Both the position numbers and the translations under genes were made by a program. This document shows positions 7,814-16,458 of a DNA stretch of 46,064 nucleotides, piece by piece. Under the pieces are notes generated by a model that was given only the letters and a program-made list of their open reading frames with translations, was not told the DNA's origin and searched no databases. This stretch comes from JAATGI01 sp050729815 (GTDB lineage: Bacteria > Pseudomonadota > Alphaproteobacteria > ATCC43930 > CGMCC-115725), in NCBI GenBank assembly GCA_050729815.1, contig JBOHLV010000026.1, positions 1-46,064 of the forward strand, written 5' to 3'. Every line of letters begins with the position of its first letter. Positions within the stretch are counted from its first letter, which is position 1.

Positions 7814-8463
7814 ATCGGCTCCACATCCTTGATCAGGGCCTTGCGTTCCCCCGGTTCATGCGCCGGCGATCCGCCGTAAAGATCTACCAGCTTCCGGCGC
7901 GACATCCAAATCTGAATTCGCCGGTGCGACAAGCCGTGATTCTTGAGAGCGCCGGGATTGAAGGCCCAGATCAGCCCCCAGATCAGCATACCATCAAGAA
8001 TATCGTGAATCCGCCCGGCGAGCCGTGACCTGGGTTCGAGATCGAGTACCTCAAAGCCGAAGCGTTCGCAGATCCGCGACAGTTGAACGGCGTTGCCGAA
8101 GCGATAGGCGAAGGCGGGGGCGGCCTGAATAGCCTCGGCCTCGGCAAATCGCCGGTCGCCCGCCATACGGGCGGCAAGAATACCAAGCGAATACCGTATC
8201 CGGCCCACCATGAGATTGGCCCAGGCCGCGTTGGGACCGTCCCGAGGCATGGCCGGCATGTGTTCATTCCAGTAATGCAGCCGCACCACCGGCTCGCCGA
8301 TCGCGATCGAGGCGCCGTCCGACAGCGTCACGACGTGGTGCGCGACCGCCACCGAGACGCGGAAAATACATTCCGGGTCGTCGGCGATCTCGGCGATGCC
8401 CTGACGCTGGCGCAACAGGCTATCGACACCCCTCACCGCCCAGGTGAGATCGAGACTCGTCAC
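7810..8463 (-). CDS. YkoP-like domain protein
   Basis: 217 residues from a GTG at 8463 (VTSLDLTWAVRGVDSLL), chosen because GGGAGGGA sits about ten bases upstream. An ATG at 8541 is in frame but lacks a ribosome binding site. Visible features are DLTWAVRGVDSLLRQRQGI at the N-terminus, then DGASIAIGEPVVRLHYWNE near 65-83, an Arg/Ala-rich helical middle, and FGFEVLDLEP near 140-149 followed by a hydrophobic segment ILDGMLIWGLIWAFNPG. This order resembles the YkoP-like family, which is uncharacterised and in other bacteria sits beside sugar-lipid enzymes. It shares a transcript with the phosphatase. The family call is tentative. Confidence 0.55.
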   Translation of the reverse strand: MTSLDLTWAVRGVDSLLRQRQGIAEIADDPECIFRVSVAVAHHVVTLSDGASIAIGEPVVRLHYWNEHMPAMPRDGPNAAWANLMVGRIRYSLGILAARMAGDRRFAEAEAIQAAPAFAYRFGNAVQLSRICERFGFEVLDLEPRSRLAGRIHDILDGMLIWGLIWAFNPGALKNHGLSHRRIQIWMSRRKLVDLYGGSPAHEPGERKALIKDVEPI

Positions 8464-8661
8464 CGCCGGAGATCCCTCCCCTCGCCCAGCCGGCATAAAA
8501 CAGATGCCGGCAGTGACCAAGCTGCGGACATGCCGCATCATGGCAGATGAAACGCCCCCAAGGGAAGGCGGCAAATGGTAACCGCCACGGCCGGGATGAT
8601 GTTGACCGACCGGCTCGGCGGCTTTACCCCTGGCACGGAATCCTTGAGGCGAGGCGTGTCT

Positions 8662-8976
8662 ATGACCAGTGACATCACCATGGTCCGGATTTATCTCAGC
8701 GAGGCCGATCGCGGCCCCCACAAGAACCTGATGCAGGAGATCATGAACCTGCTCCACGACCAGCACGGCATCCGCGGCGTCACCGTGTTCCGCGGCATTG
8801 CCGGATTGGGGGATACCGGCGAGGCAGAGGCCGCGGATTTGATCCGCCGTCTGATCGATCTGCCTCTCGTGATCGAGTTCTTCGACGAACCCCAAAAGAT
8901 AGAGGCGGCGCTGCCGCCGCTGCGCGATCTCGTGCCAGCGGGACAGATCGTGTCCTGGCCGGCCGCGACGCGGTAG
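8662..8976 (+). CDS. DUF190 family protein
   Basis: 104 residues from the ATG at 8662 (MTSDITMVRIYLSEAD). DUF190 hallmarks are VRIYLSEADRG near 8-18, the helix NLMQEIMNLLHDQHGIRGVTVFRGIAGLG, and DLPLVIEFFDEPQKIEAALP near 67-86. The fold is a small PII-like ferredoxin-type domain, thought to bind a ligand or nucleotide. In many genomes it neighbours the fluoride exporter crcB, but no crcB is here. An in-frame start 87 bases upstream would add a low-complexity tail and overlap the divergent promoter region, so it is not preferred. It sits 38 bases before the enolase-superfamily gene and could be cotranscribed. Confidence 0.85.
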   Translation: MTSDITMVRIYLSEADRGPHKNLMQEIMNLLHDQHGIRGVTVFRGIAGLGDTGEAEAADLIRRLIDLPLVIEFFDEPQKIEAALPPLRDLVPAGQIVSWPAATR

Positions 8977-9014
8977 CGATTCGAGACGCCATCGGCAACG
9001 GGAGGACACGCTTC

Positions 9015-10124
9015 ATGAAGATCACCGATGTCACGCTGACACTGTTTTCGTGGAATAATTTTCCCGAAGTCGTCTATGGCCAGCATGTCCGATCGACCAA
9101 CCGGTCGAGCGAGCTCGGCCTGGTGGCGATCGCGACCGATGCCGGCGTCACCGGCCATGCCTTCCTCGGTGCCTCCTACAATTCGGCGAAGGCCGACGCC
9201 CAGCGCCTCATCGACGTGCTGAAGCCCGTGGTCATGGGCGAGGACCCGCTCGCCCGCGAGCGGCTCTATCGCCTTCTGTGGGGCCGCGCCCGCGCCGCGA
9301 CCGTGCGCGCGATCGGCGCCATGGATGTCGCGCTGTGGGACATCGCCGGCAAGGTCGCTTGCCTGCCCATCCATCAACTGCTCGGCACCTATCGCCACAG
9401 TCTGCTGGCCTATGCCTCGGGGCCGGCGCATGACACGGCCGCCGAGTATTGCGAGGAGGCGCTCCAATGGAAGGCGCGCGGCGTCCACGCCTACAAGATC
9501 CATGCCGCGGGACCGTGGCGGAACGACATCGCGATCTGCGAGGCGGTGCGCCAGGCGGTCGGCCGCGACCATGTGCTGATGATCGATTCGGGCTGGGGCT
9601 ATGATTATCCGACCGCGCTCAAAGTGGGCCGGGCGATCGAAGCTCTGGACTTCCACTGGTTCGAGGACCCGCTCGGCGAATGGTCGATCCCGAACTACGT
9701 CAAGCTGCGCCAGAAGCTCGACGTGCCGTTGCTCGCGACAGAGTTGCCGTTCGCCGGCTTCGAGACCTATGCGCCGTGGCTCTTGGCGCAGGCGACCGAT
9801 TATCTGCGCGGCGATGTCGCCTTCAAGGGTGGTATCACGACCATGGTGAAGACCGCGCATCTCGCCGAAGGGTTCGATATGAATTACGAAATCCATCACG
9901 GCAGCAATTCCCTCAACAACGTCGCCAACCTCCACGTCGCAATGGCGATCCGGAATTGCGAATATTTTGAGGCGCTGCTGCCCGAGGCGACGAGCAAATA
10001 CGGCCTCGTCGAGGATATCGAGATCGACCCTGACGGCCTCGTCCATGCGCCGATGGGGCCGGGGCTCGGCGTCGAGATCGATTTCGACCTGATCGAACGC
10101 AAGCGCGTCGCCGTGTTGCGGTAG
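9015..10124 (+). CDS. Enolase-superfamily enzyme (mandelate racemase/muconate lactonizing family)
   Basis: 369 residues with a ribosome binding site GGGAGG before the ATG. It has the two-domain form of acid-sugar dehydratases and racemases: an N-terminal capping domain to about residue 120, then a barrel. Candidate active-site residues are Lys and His in YKIHAAG near 160, Asp in LMIDSGWGY near 193, Glu in WFEDPLGE near 216, Glu in LLATELPF near 242 (the three metal ligands), and His in YEIHHGSNS near 296. These enzymes abstract a proton alpha to a carboxylate. The reaction (dehydration or epimerisation of a sugar acid or related acid) cannot be settled from sequence. It is followed 20 bases later by an iron-dependent alcohol dehydrogenase. 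Confidence 0.88.
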   Translation: MKITDVTLTLFSWNNFPEVVYGQHVRSTNRSSELGLVAIATDAGVTGHAFLGASYNSAKADAQRLIDVLKPVVMGEDPLARERLYRLLWGRARAATVRAIGAMDVALWDIAGKVACLPIHQLLGTYRHSLLAYASGPAHDTAAEYCEEALQWKARGVHAYKIHAAGPWRNDIAICEAVRQAVGRDHVLMIDSGWGYDYPTALKVGRAIEALDFHWFEDPLGEWSIPNYVKLRQKLDVPLLATELPFAGFETYAPWLLAQATDYLRGDVAFKGGITTMVKTAHLAEGFDMNYEIHHGSNSLNNVANLHVAMAIRNCEYFEALLPEATSKYGLVEDIEIDPDGLVHAPMGPGLGVEIDFDLIERKRVAVLR

Positions 10125-10144
10125 CGACGGCAAGGAGGCAAGCG

Positions 10145-11344
10145 ATGGAGATCCCGAGCGGCGTCTTTCATTTCACCCGACTCGAAGAGGTGGTTTTCGG
10201 CGCCGGCGCGGTGCGCGAGATCGGTGCGGCGATGGATCGCCGTGACCTCAGGCGCGCGGTGATCGTGACGGGAAAGACGCTCGGCGCCTCCGCGTTGCTG
10301 GGCAAGGTGACGGACGCGCTGGGGACGCGCTGTGCCGCCGTGTTCAAAGAAGCGGCACAGCATGTACCGGCGCCGACGGTGCGCGCGCTCGCCGCCGAAA
10401 TGCGCCGGGTCGATGCCGATACGGTAGTGAGCTTCGGCGGCGGCAGCCCGATCGACACCGCCAAGGTCGCGATCGCCTCGGTCATCAATGACCGCGACAT
10501 GACACTGGAAGGCGGCGCGCTCGATTGGAGGAAGGCGCATTTGCCGATGCCAAATGCCAACCCCTTCCATATCGCGATTCCGACGACGCTGTCGGCCGGC
10601 GAATACACGGCCGGCGGCGGCGTCACCAGCGAGGTCACCGGCAAGAAAGCCGGCGTGATCGACCCGCGCCTGCAGCCGCGCCTCGTCATCAACGACCCGA
10701 CACTCACCATGGCGACGCCGGAATGGCTCTGGGTCTCGACCGGCATCCGCGCCCTCGACCATGCCGTCGAGGCGTCCTATGCCCCGCGGCATCAGATTTT
10801 CACGGACATGCTGGCGGCAAAATCGATCGCGCTCATGACCGCGCATTTGCCGCAATCGATCACGACCACGGGCGACGCGCGGCTCTATCATCGCGGTCAT
10901 TGCCAGACCGCGGCGTGGCTCTCGCTCTACGGCATGAGCGATATCGGGCTCGGCGTGTCGCACGCAATCGGCCACAAGATCGGCCCGACCTGGAACGTGC
11001 CGCACGGCTATACCTCCTGCATCACCTTGCCGACGGCGATGCGCTTCATGGCCGAGCGCGCGCCGCAACGCTTCGCGCCGATCGCGGAGGGGCTCGGCAT
11101 CGCCTTCGATCCGGCGAATCCCCACCCGGCGGCGCTTCAATGCGCGGACCGCGTCGATCGGTTCATTGCCGGATTCGACGTGCCGCACTCCTTAAAGGAA
11201 GCCGGCGTGCCGCACGGCGAAATCCAGAAGATCGCCGAACCGGCGGCGGAGGAGATCAATTTCGCCCGCGCGCTCGAACGGCCGATCACGCTCGATGAGG
11301 TTCGATTGCTGATCGACGCGGTGTGGGAGCGCCGCGCGGCCTAG
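10145..11344 (+). CDS. Iron-containing alcohol dehydrogenase (group III, maleylacetate-reductase-like)
   Basis: 399 residues, with a strong AAGGAGG before the ATG at 10145. The cofactor-binding motif GGGSPIDTAK is near residues 99-108. Metal ligands are likely Asp in ALDHAVEASY near 205, His in VSHAIGHKIGPTWNVPHGYT near 275-280, and the His of VPHGY. The N-terminal FHFTRLEEVVFGAGAVREIG matches maleylacetate reductase-type members. It should interconvert an alcohol and aldehyde or reduce an unsaturated keto acid using NAD(P)H. It is in an operon with the enolase-superfamily gene. Its TAG stop overlaps the TAG of the opposite-strand gene in the palindrome CTAG (11341-11344). Confidence 0.88.
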   Translation: MEIPSGVFHFTRLEEVVFGAGAVREIGAAMDRRDLRRAVIVTGKTLGASALLGKVTDALGTRCAAVFKEAAQHVPAPTVRALAAEMRRVDADTVVSFGGGSPIDTAKVAIASVINDRDMTLEGGALDWRKAHLPMPNANPFHIAIPTTLSAGEYTAGGGVTSEVTGKKAGVIDPRLQPRLVINDPTLTMATPEWLWVSTGIRALDHAVEASYAPRHQIFTDMLAAKSIALMTAHLPQSITTTGDARLYHRGHCQTAAWLSLYGMSDIGLGVSHAIGHKIGPTWNVPHGYTSCITLPTAMRFMAERAPQRFAPIAEGLGIAFDPANPHPAALQCADRVDRFIAGFDVPHSLKEAGVPHGEIQKIAEPAAEEINFARALERPITLDEVRLLIDAVWERRAA

Positions 11345-12171
11345 TCGAACCAGAACCCCATGGCGCGCATCTCGATGCTGGCGCGCGGCGCCACGTCCGC
11401 CGGGCAGGAGGGATCGTCGAAGGCGCTATGCGGGACGTGATGCGGGCGCGCGAGGTCGGAATCCTTGGTGATGAAGACCAGCGCCTCGTCACGCGTCATA
11501 TTCGCGAAATAGACCCAACGATGCGCCGGGTTGTAGCGCAGAAGCGTGCTTTCCGCCGACCATTCCGGCCGGTCGTAATAGTCGAACACCGCGTCGGCGA
11601 TGACGGTATCCTGGGGCGCGACGCTCAGCGCATCGCAGAGCGCCAAGGGAATGTCCTGCGGCGGCGGCGAGATCGCGCGCCAGATGTTGAACATGGCATA
11701 GCGCCGGATCGGCCGGTCGATGTCCTTAGGGCGGAGCTGCGCTGCCGTCTCGCGCACGCGGGCGTCGCTGCCATCGATATGGACGAAACGGGCGGGCAGC
11801 GAATTGTTGAGCCGACCCGAATCGTCCGAGCGCTCGCCGAAGCGCCATAGCGGCACGCCCAGCATCACCACCGCCTCGGCGCCGGTAACGTCGCGGATGA
11901 GGCCGATCGCCTCGGCGGGGGCAAGCCGCATTACCGCCGCCTCGTCGCGAAAATCGGCGATGGCGGAGCGATGCTCGACAAGCGCGAGGCCCTCGCGCGC
12001 GAGGCTCGGCAGGGTGTCGCGCCCGCGCGCGTCCTCGATCCGCACCTCATGCCCTTCGAGGATGAGATTGTCGCGCGAATGGTCGTTGGCATGAAACCGC
12101 GGCCGCTCGGTCATGGCGCCGAGATAGTTGATGGTCGCCGTCACCTGGCGCGCCGTCGTCATCATCGTCAT
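11341..12171 (-). CDS. CmcJ/NvfI family oxidoreductase (2-oxoglutarate/Fe(II)-like)
   Basis: 276 residues, start ATG at 12171 with GGAG upstream. The family signature is visible: the N-terminal TATINYLGAMTERPRFHAND, a central PARFVHIDGSDARVRE stretch (His-x-Asp), YAMFNIWRAISPPPQDIPLALCD near 160-183, and WVYFANMTRDEALVFITKDSD near 220-240 with a later HSAFDDP (His, then Asp). These proteins relate to the cephamycin methoxylation partner CmcJ and fungal NvfI and gibberellin desaturases; many bacterial members are uncharacterised. A hydroxylation or desaturation of a small acid is plausible. It is the last gene of a minus-strand run from 17199, 60 bases after the methyltransferase gene. Confidence 0.8.
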   Translation of the reverse strand: MTMMTTARQVTATINYLGAMTERPRFHANDHSRDNLILEGHEVRIEDARGRDTLPSLAREGLALVEHRSAIADFRDEAAVMRLAPAEAIGLIRDVTGAEAVVMLGVPLWRFGERSDDSGRLNNSLPARFVHIDGSDARVRETAAQLRPKDIDRPIRRYAMFNIWRAISPPPQDIPLALCDALSVAPQDTVIADAVFDYYDRPEWSAESTLLRYNPAHRWVYFANMTRDEALVFITKDSDLARPHHVPHSAFDDPSCPADVAPRASIEMRAMGFWFD

Positions 12172-12231
12172 GATATTCTCCGTGTCTTTGCTCGCAATCT
12201 GCCGCGAAAGTGCCGGTGCCCTAACCGCGCC

Positions 12232-13041
12232 TCAATCCGGCGGCATCGACCGCCGGGCGATCAGGGCGGCTGACTCGACGATTTCCGTTACCTTGCCGTC
12301 GGTGGCGTGGGACGTCATCAGTTCGCCGATCTCCCGCGCCAATTCCGCCGCCTTTTCCGCGCCAAGCCGGCCCGGCGACGTGATCGACATCGAGAACGCC
12401 CGGTCGACGAAGCGCTCGACCGGGGTTTGTCGCCGCTCGATCACGGTGACGCGTTCAAGGGAAGGAAAGGCCGAGGCCAGCAGGATCGGCTCGTTCCGGA
12501 GCCAATCCGGCGACCGGCGCGCCTTCCACATCTCGTCGTCGGCGGAATAACGGCGGATGATGTCGCGGAACGGAAGCTGCCAGTCATTCTCGGGAAGCTC
12601 GGGATGCCCATCGCCGAACAGGGCGATCGCGCCGTCCGCTTCGATCAGCCGGTCGAATTGGTCGAGCGTCCGCGCCCGGTCCATCCAGTGAAAGGACCGG
12701 CCCATGACGGCCAGCCGGAAGGCGCCGAAGGCGGGACCGAGATCGGCGGAGCTGCCTTCGATAAAGTGAACCGTCGCCTTGGCCCGCGCCGCCTCTTGCG
12801 CCGCGACGTGCAGCATGGCCGGTTCGGGATCGACCGCCACGATTTCGCCGGCGAACGGCGTGAACGCGATCGCGAGTTGGCCGGGCCCGCAGCCGAGATC
12901 CATGACGCGGTGCGATCTGTCGAGGCCGGCGAGCAGCGCGACATGACGAATCAACAGCGCGGCATAGGCCGGCCGTCCCGCCAAGTAATAGGCCGCGGCG
13001 GTCTGAAAGCGATGCAACCCGGGCAGGTTCGTGTCCATCAT
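12232..13041 (-). CDS. Class I SAM-dependent methyltransferase
   Basis: 269 residues. The motif VMDLGCGPGQLAIAF near 45-59 is the SAM-binding glycine loop, followed by EIVAVDPEPAML near 66-77 (acidic ribose contact) and a GSSADLG segment near 95-101. MGRSFHWMDRARTLDQFDRLI near 112-132 matches the trans-aconitate and type 11 methyltransferases that act on small acids. The N-terminal FQTAAAYYLAGRPAY is also typical of that group. Substrate is unknown. It starts 13 bases after the stop of the CoA transferase gene, so it belongs to the same transcript. Confidence 0.85.
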   Translation of the reverse strand: MMDTNLPGLHRFQTAAAYYLAGRPAYAALLIRHVALLAGLDRSHRVMDLGCGPGQLAIAFTPFAGEIVAVDPEPAMLHVAAQEAARAKATVHFIEGSSADLGPAFGAFRLAVMGRSFHWMDRARTLDQFDRLIEADGAIALFGDGHPELPENDWQLPFRDIIRRYSADDEMWKARRSPDWLRNEPILLASAFPSLERVTVIERRQTPVERFVDRAFSMSITSPGRLGAEKAAELAREIGELMTSHATDGKVTEIVESAALIARRSMPPD

Positions 13042-13054
13042 CGATCCTCGATCA

Positions 13055-14431
13055 TCATTCTTGTCGCCAGGCGGCCGGCGCCGAGCCCAGCGCCGTCGCC
13101 GGGCGATCCCAATGAAGATCGGCGCCCGCGATGCCGAGCGGCGGCTTCAAGCGCCGCGCCGGTCCCCAGGAAGTATTCTCCAACACCGTGTTGAAATCCG
13201 CCGCTGTCACCTTGGCCAATTCGCCGGTCAAGTCGGGCGCCGGATTGGCCGTCAGCAGCGCCGCCGTGCGGGCCAGCGACGCGCGCCATACGGAGCCGAC
13301 GCCCTCGGTGACGCGCCGCGTCAGCCCGCGAATGGCGGCGGCAGCAAGAAGATAACCGGTCGCGTGGTCGAGCGCCTGGACCGGCAGCGGCGTCGGATGA
13401 TCGGTGCCGAACCGGCGCATGCCTTCGGCGGCGATCCCCGCGCTCATCTGCACCAGGCTGTCGAAGCCGCGCCGCCCGGCCCATGGTCCCGTCCAGCCAT
13501 AGGCGTCAAGCGTCACATCGACGAGGCCGGGGCGAATCCGGCGCCGCGCCGCGTCATCGAAACCGAGCCGCGCCAACGCCTCCGGCCGATAGCCATGAAC
13601 CAGCACGTCGGCTTCGGCCAGCAGCTCGGTCAATCGCTTTCGGTCGTCGCGCTGCCGCAGATCGAGGCGTGCGCAGCGCTTGCCCAGCGTCACCTCGGGA
13701 ACGATAGCCTCGTCCCATTCGGGCGGGTCGATGCGCAACAATTCTGCGCCGAAGCCGGCGAGGAACCGTGTCGCCACTGGCCCCGCCAGGATGCGCGTCA
13801 AATCGAGCACGCGAATGCCGGCGAGCGGCCGCGCCCGCGACATCGGCCAGGACGGTGCCGACGCGGCATCGGTTTCCGCGATCCACAGCAAAGGTTCGCC
13901 GGCGACGCCGCTCCCGTGCGGATGACCGGCCCAAGCGCCAAGTGAACGCATCGTCGCGGCACAGCCGCCCTTCGCCACCACCGCCGCTTCGAGCTCGTCC
14001 GCTTTCCAGCGCGCCACGGCGGCGGCAACGGCATCCTTGTCGGCAGGCGCGCCGAGCACGCCGAGCGCCGCCTGGCGATGGCGCGGCACATTGGTATGCA
14101 GCCTGATCCAGCCGTCGGACGCCGGATAATTGGCGGCGATCGGGTCCCATTCCGGCGGCGCCATCCAGCCCTCGGGACGTAGCGTCGAGGCGGACCACAG
14201 CGAGGCGAGCCGCCGATCGACTGTCACCGTCGGCCGGTCGCCGAAGCGCGCCGCGATCAGCTCCGCCACCGCGAGACCGGCCGCGCCGATCGCGTCGGTG
14301 GTGAGGTCGGTCACCCGGAACGCCGATTTGAAATTGCCCTCGCCGACGACGCGTAACGCCGCCATGGGTTCGGCACCGCCGCCTAGCGCATGCCAGATTT
14401 CGGAAAGGAACGGCGTGACGGCCGCGGTCAC
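13055..14431 (-). CDS. CaiB/BaiF-type (family III) CoA transferase with an extra N-terminal half-domain
   Basis: 458 residues from a GTG at 14431 that overlaps the stop of the preceding gene (GTGA). A canonical family III start, PLAGIRVLDLTRILAGP, appears only near residue 190. It is followed by ELLRIDPPEWDE, the DVLVHGYRPEALARLG segment near 275-290, a GYDS-like RRGFDSLVQMSAGIA stretch, and the likely catalytic Asp in VQALDHATGYLLAA near 360. The first 180 residues instead resemble the C-terminal half of such enzymes: SLWSASTLRPEGW, ASDGWIRLHTNVPRHRQAA, then a WKADELEAAVVAKGGCAAT helix. This permuted-looking order differs from the usual roughly 400-residue form. It should move CoA between carboxylic acids; the substrates are unknown. 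Confidence 0.82.
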   Translation of the reverse strand: MTAAVTPFLSEIWHALGGGAEPMAALRVVGEGNFKSAFRVTDLTTDAIGAAGLAVAELIAARFGDRPTVTVDRRLASLWSASTLRPEGWMAPPEWDPIAANYPASDGWIRLHTNVPRHRQAALGVLGAPADKDAVAAAVARWKADELEAAVVAKGGCAATMRSLGAWAGHPHGSGVAGEPLLWIAETDAASAPSWPMSRARPLAGIRVLDLTRILAGPVATRFLAGFGAELLRIDPPEWDEAIVPEVTLGKRCARLDLRQRDDRKRLTELLAEADVLVHGYRPEALARLGFDDAARRRIRPGLVDVTLDAYGWTGPWAGRRGFDSLVQMSAGIAAEGMRRFGTDHPTPLPVQALDHATGYLLAAAAIRGLTRRVTEGVGSVWRASLARTAALLTANPAPDLTGELAKVTAADFNTVLENTSWGPARRLKPPLGIAGADLHWDRPATALGSAPAAWRQE

Positions 14432-15537
14432 GGCATGATGACGAGATTGGTGAAGCCGCCGTCGCGGAACTGGCCGCCGTCGAGCGCGCGATTCACCTCG
14501 GCGAGGGGAAACACGACATGATCGAACACCCCGAGATCGAGCGTGCCGGCGCGCGCCATCTCGGCCATGGCGATGCCGTCGCCGGTCGTGAACCAGTTGC
14601 TGCCGATAAATTCGATCTGTTGATCCATCATCCAATGGATGTCCATCACCACTTTTTCGCCGACACCACCGATATTGATCGCCTTGCCGCCGCGGCGCAG
14701 GGCATAGATCGCATCCATGAGATAGTGGCCGGCCGTGCCGGGGCCGTGGCAATCGATCACCGCATCGATGCCGTGGCCGGCGGTGAAGCCGCGCGCCCAG
14801 GCGGCGACATCGACGCCGTCCGCGATCGCCGTCACCGCGATCCGCGCCGGCGCGAGCCGCCGCACCCGGTCGAGCCGCCCAGGATCGCGCGCGGTGCCGA
14901 GAATCCGGGTGGCGCCGCGGCCCAGCGCGATCAAGGCCGCGCCGAGGCCGAGCGTGCCGGAGATGCCGTTGATCAGGATGGTGCTGCCGGGACCGACCCC
15001 GGCCTTGCGCAGCGCCGCGAACGCGGTACCGAGATAGCCGAACCGCGCCGCCGCCTCGAACGACACGCCGTCCGGCAGCGGCACGAGATTGTGCTGCGGC
15101 GCGGTGATGTATTCGCACATGCCGCCATGCGGATAGGCGTCGAACTGGCGCTGCGCCTCGGGACCGAAGCCGAAATAGCCGCGGAAGGTGTAATTGGTGC
15201 AGTTCATCGGCTCGCCCTTGAGGCAGGCGGGACAGGAGCCGCAGGTAAGGCCGGGATTGACATAGACGCGGTCGCCGACCGCGAAATTCTGCACCAGCGC
15301 GCCGACCGCCGCGACCTCGCCCGCGGCATCGAGGCCGAAGATCGCCGGCAGCGCCGGCAGCGGCAGCTCGGGAAACCAGCTCTGCCAATGCGTCAGCACG
15401 TTGAGGAGGTTGGGCACCACCCCGCAGGCCCGGACGCGCACCAGCACCTCGCTCGGACGCGGCACCGGCTTCGCCACCTCTTCGACGACCATCGCGCCAC
15501 CGATCTCATGAAGGCGCGCCGCGCGCATCATCTCCAT
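14428..15537 (-). CDS. Zinc-binding alcohol dehydrogenase (MDR family)
   Basis: 369 residues from the ATG at 15537, which follows a strong GGGGAGGGA; an ATG at 15603 lies inside the neighbouring gene and is rejected. The GroES-like half contains a four-cysteine structural zinc lobe, TCGSCPACLKGEPMNC, near 97-112. The Rossmann half has INGISGTLGLGAALIALGRG near 175-194. The usual catalytic Cys and His positions read CGVVPNLLNV near 36-45 rather than the classical CGVCHTD, so catalytic zinc binding may be altered. It likely oxidises an alcohol or reduces an aldehyde with NAD(P). It is coupled to the downstream CoA transferase by a 4-nt overlap, suggesting that its product becomes a CoA ester substrate. 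Confidence 0.85.
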   Translation of the reverse strand: MEMMRAARLHEIGGAMVVEEVAKPVPRPSEVLVRVRACGVVPNLLNVLTHWQSWFPELPLPALPAIFGLDAAGEVAAVGALVQNFAVGDRVYVNPGLTCGSCPACLKGEPMNCTNYTFRGYFGFGPEAQRQFDAYPHGGMCEYITAPQHNLVPLPDGVSFEAAARFGYLGTAFAALRKAGVGPGSTILINGISGTLGLGAALIALGRGATRILGTARDPGRLDRVRRLAPARIAVTAIADGVDVAAWARGFTAGHGIDAVIDCHGPGTAGHYLMDAIYALRRGGKAINIGGVGEKVVMDIHWMMDQQIEFIGSNWFTTGDGIAMAEMARAGTLDLGVFDHVVFPLAEVNRALDGGQFRDGGFTNLVIMP

Positions 15538-15550
15538 CGTGATCCCTCCC

Positions 15551-16444
15551 CTATTGCGCCGACGCGATCGGGTGATTGGCCATGATTTCGAGGGCGCGGG
15601 CAAGCGCCGAATGGTCGAGATCGCCGGCGCCGTTGGCGACGCAGGATTGGAAGAGCTGTTGCGTGAGCGCGGTATTGGGGAGCGAAAGATCGAGGGCCTT
15701 GGCGCCCGACAGCGCCAGGTTCAAATCCTTCTGATGAAGGCGGATGCGGAAGCCGGGATCGAAGGTCCGCTTGATCATGCGCTCGCCATGCAATTCCAGA
15801 ATCCGCGAGGTGGCGAGACCGCCCATCAGCGCTGCCCGCACCTTGGCGGGATCGGCGCCCGCTTTCGCCGCAAACAGCAATCCCTCCGCCACCGCCTCGA
15901 TGGTTAGGGCGACGATGATCTGGTTCGCGACCTTCGCCGTCTGGCCGTCGCCATTGCCGCCGACCAGGGTGATGTTCTTGCCCATGAGGGCGAGGATCGG
16001 CCGCACCCGTGCGAAGGTTTCCGCGCTGCCGCCACACATGATGGTAAGGCTCGCCGCCTTCGCCCCGACTTCGCCGCCCGAGACCGGCGCATCGAGATAA
16101 TCGGCGCCGCGATCGGCGACACGTTTTGCGAATTCCTTGGTCTCGATCGGCGAGATCGAGCTCATATCGATGAGTGTCTTGCCAGAGGTGAGGCCCTCGG
16201 CGACGCCATCCTTGCCGAACAGCACCGCCGCCACGTCGGGCGTGTCGGGCAGGATGGTGATGACGATCTCGGCTTCGCGCGCCACCGCGGCAGGCGTCGG
16301 TTGGGTGGCAAGGCCTTGATCGACGAGCGCCTTTGGCGCCGGCTTGTGATGGGTCGAGGTCGTTACGCGATGGCCGCCGGCGATGAGATGCCCCGCCATC
16401 GGCGCCCCCATGATGCCAAGCCCGATGAATCCGATATTCGCCAT
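15551..16444 (-). CDS. garR: 2-hydroxy-3-oxopropionate (tartronate semialdehyde) reductase
   Basis: 297 residues from the ATG at 16444, preceded by AGGAGGCAAC. The beta-hydroxyacid dehydrogenase plan is complete: dinucleotide loop IGFIGLGIMGAPMA near 3-17, substrate-binding DAPVSGGEVGAKAASL near 117-132, the catalytic-lysine helix GQTAKVANQIIVA near 163-175, and the C-terminal FRIRLHQKDLNLAL near 232-245. The wording KVANQIIVALTIEAVAEG and MIKRTFDPGF is that of GarR/GlxR more than of 3-hydroxyisobutyrate dehydrogenase. It reduces tartronate semialdehyde to glycerate, the last step of glyoxylate or glucarate use. It sits 13 bases upstream of the zinc dehydrogenase gene in one operon. Confidence 0.85.
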   Translation of the reverse strand: MANIGFIGLGIMGAPMAGHLIAGGHRVTTSTHHKPAPKALVDQGLATQPTPAAVAREAEIVITILPDTPDVAAVLFGKDGVAEGLTSGKTLIDMSSISPIETKEFAKRVADRGADYLDAPVSGGEVGAKAASLTIMCGGSAETFARVRPILALMGKNITLVGGNGDGQTAKVANQIIVALTIEAVAEGLLFAAKAGADPAKVRAALMGGLATSRILELHGERMIKRTFDPGFRIRLHQKDLNLALSGAKALDLSLPNTALTQQLFQSCVANGAGDLDHSALARALEIMANHPIASAQ

Positions 16445-16458
16445 GTTGCCTCCTTTGC

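Noticed and set aside
8575..8661. Longer N-terminus for the DUF190 protein
   Set aside because: The extra 29 residues are unlike the family and the ATG at 8662 fits the usual start.
13055..15388. One long minus-strand protein spanning CoA transferase and dehydrogenase positions
   Set aside because: Only the part from the GTG at 14431 onward is coding; upstream codons lie in the wrong frame of the zinc dehydrogenase gene.
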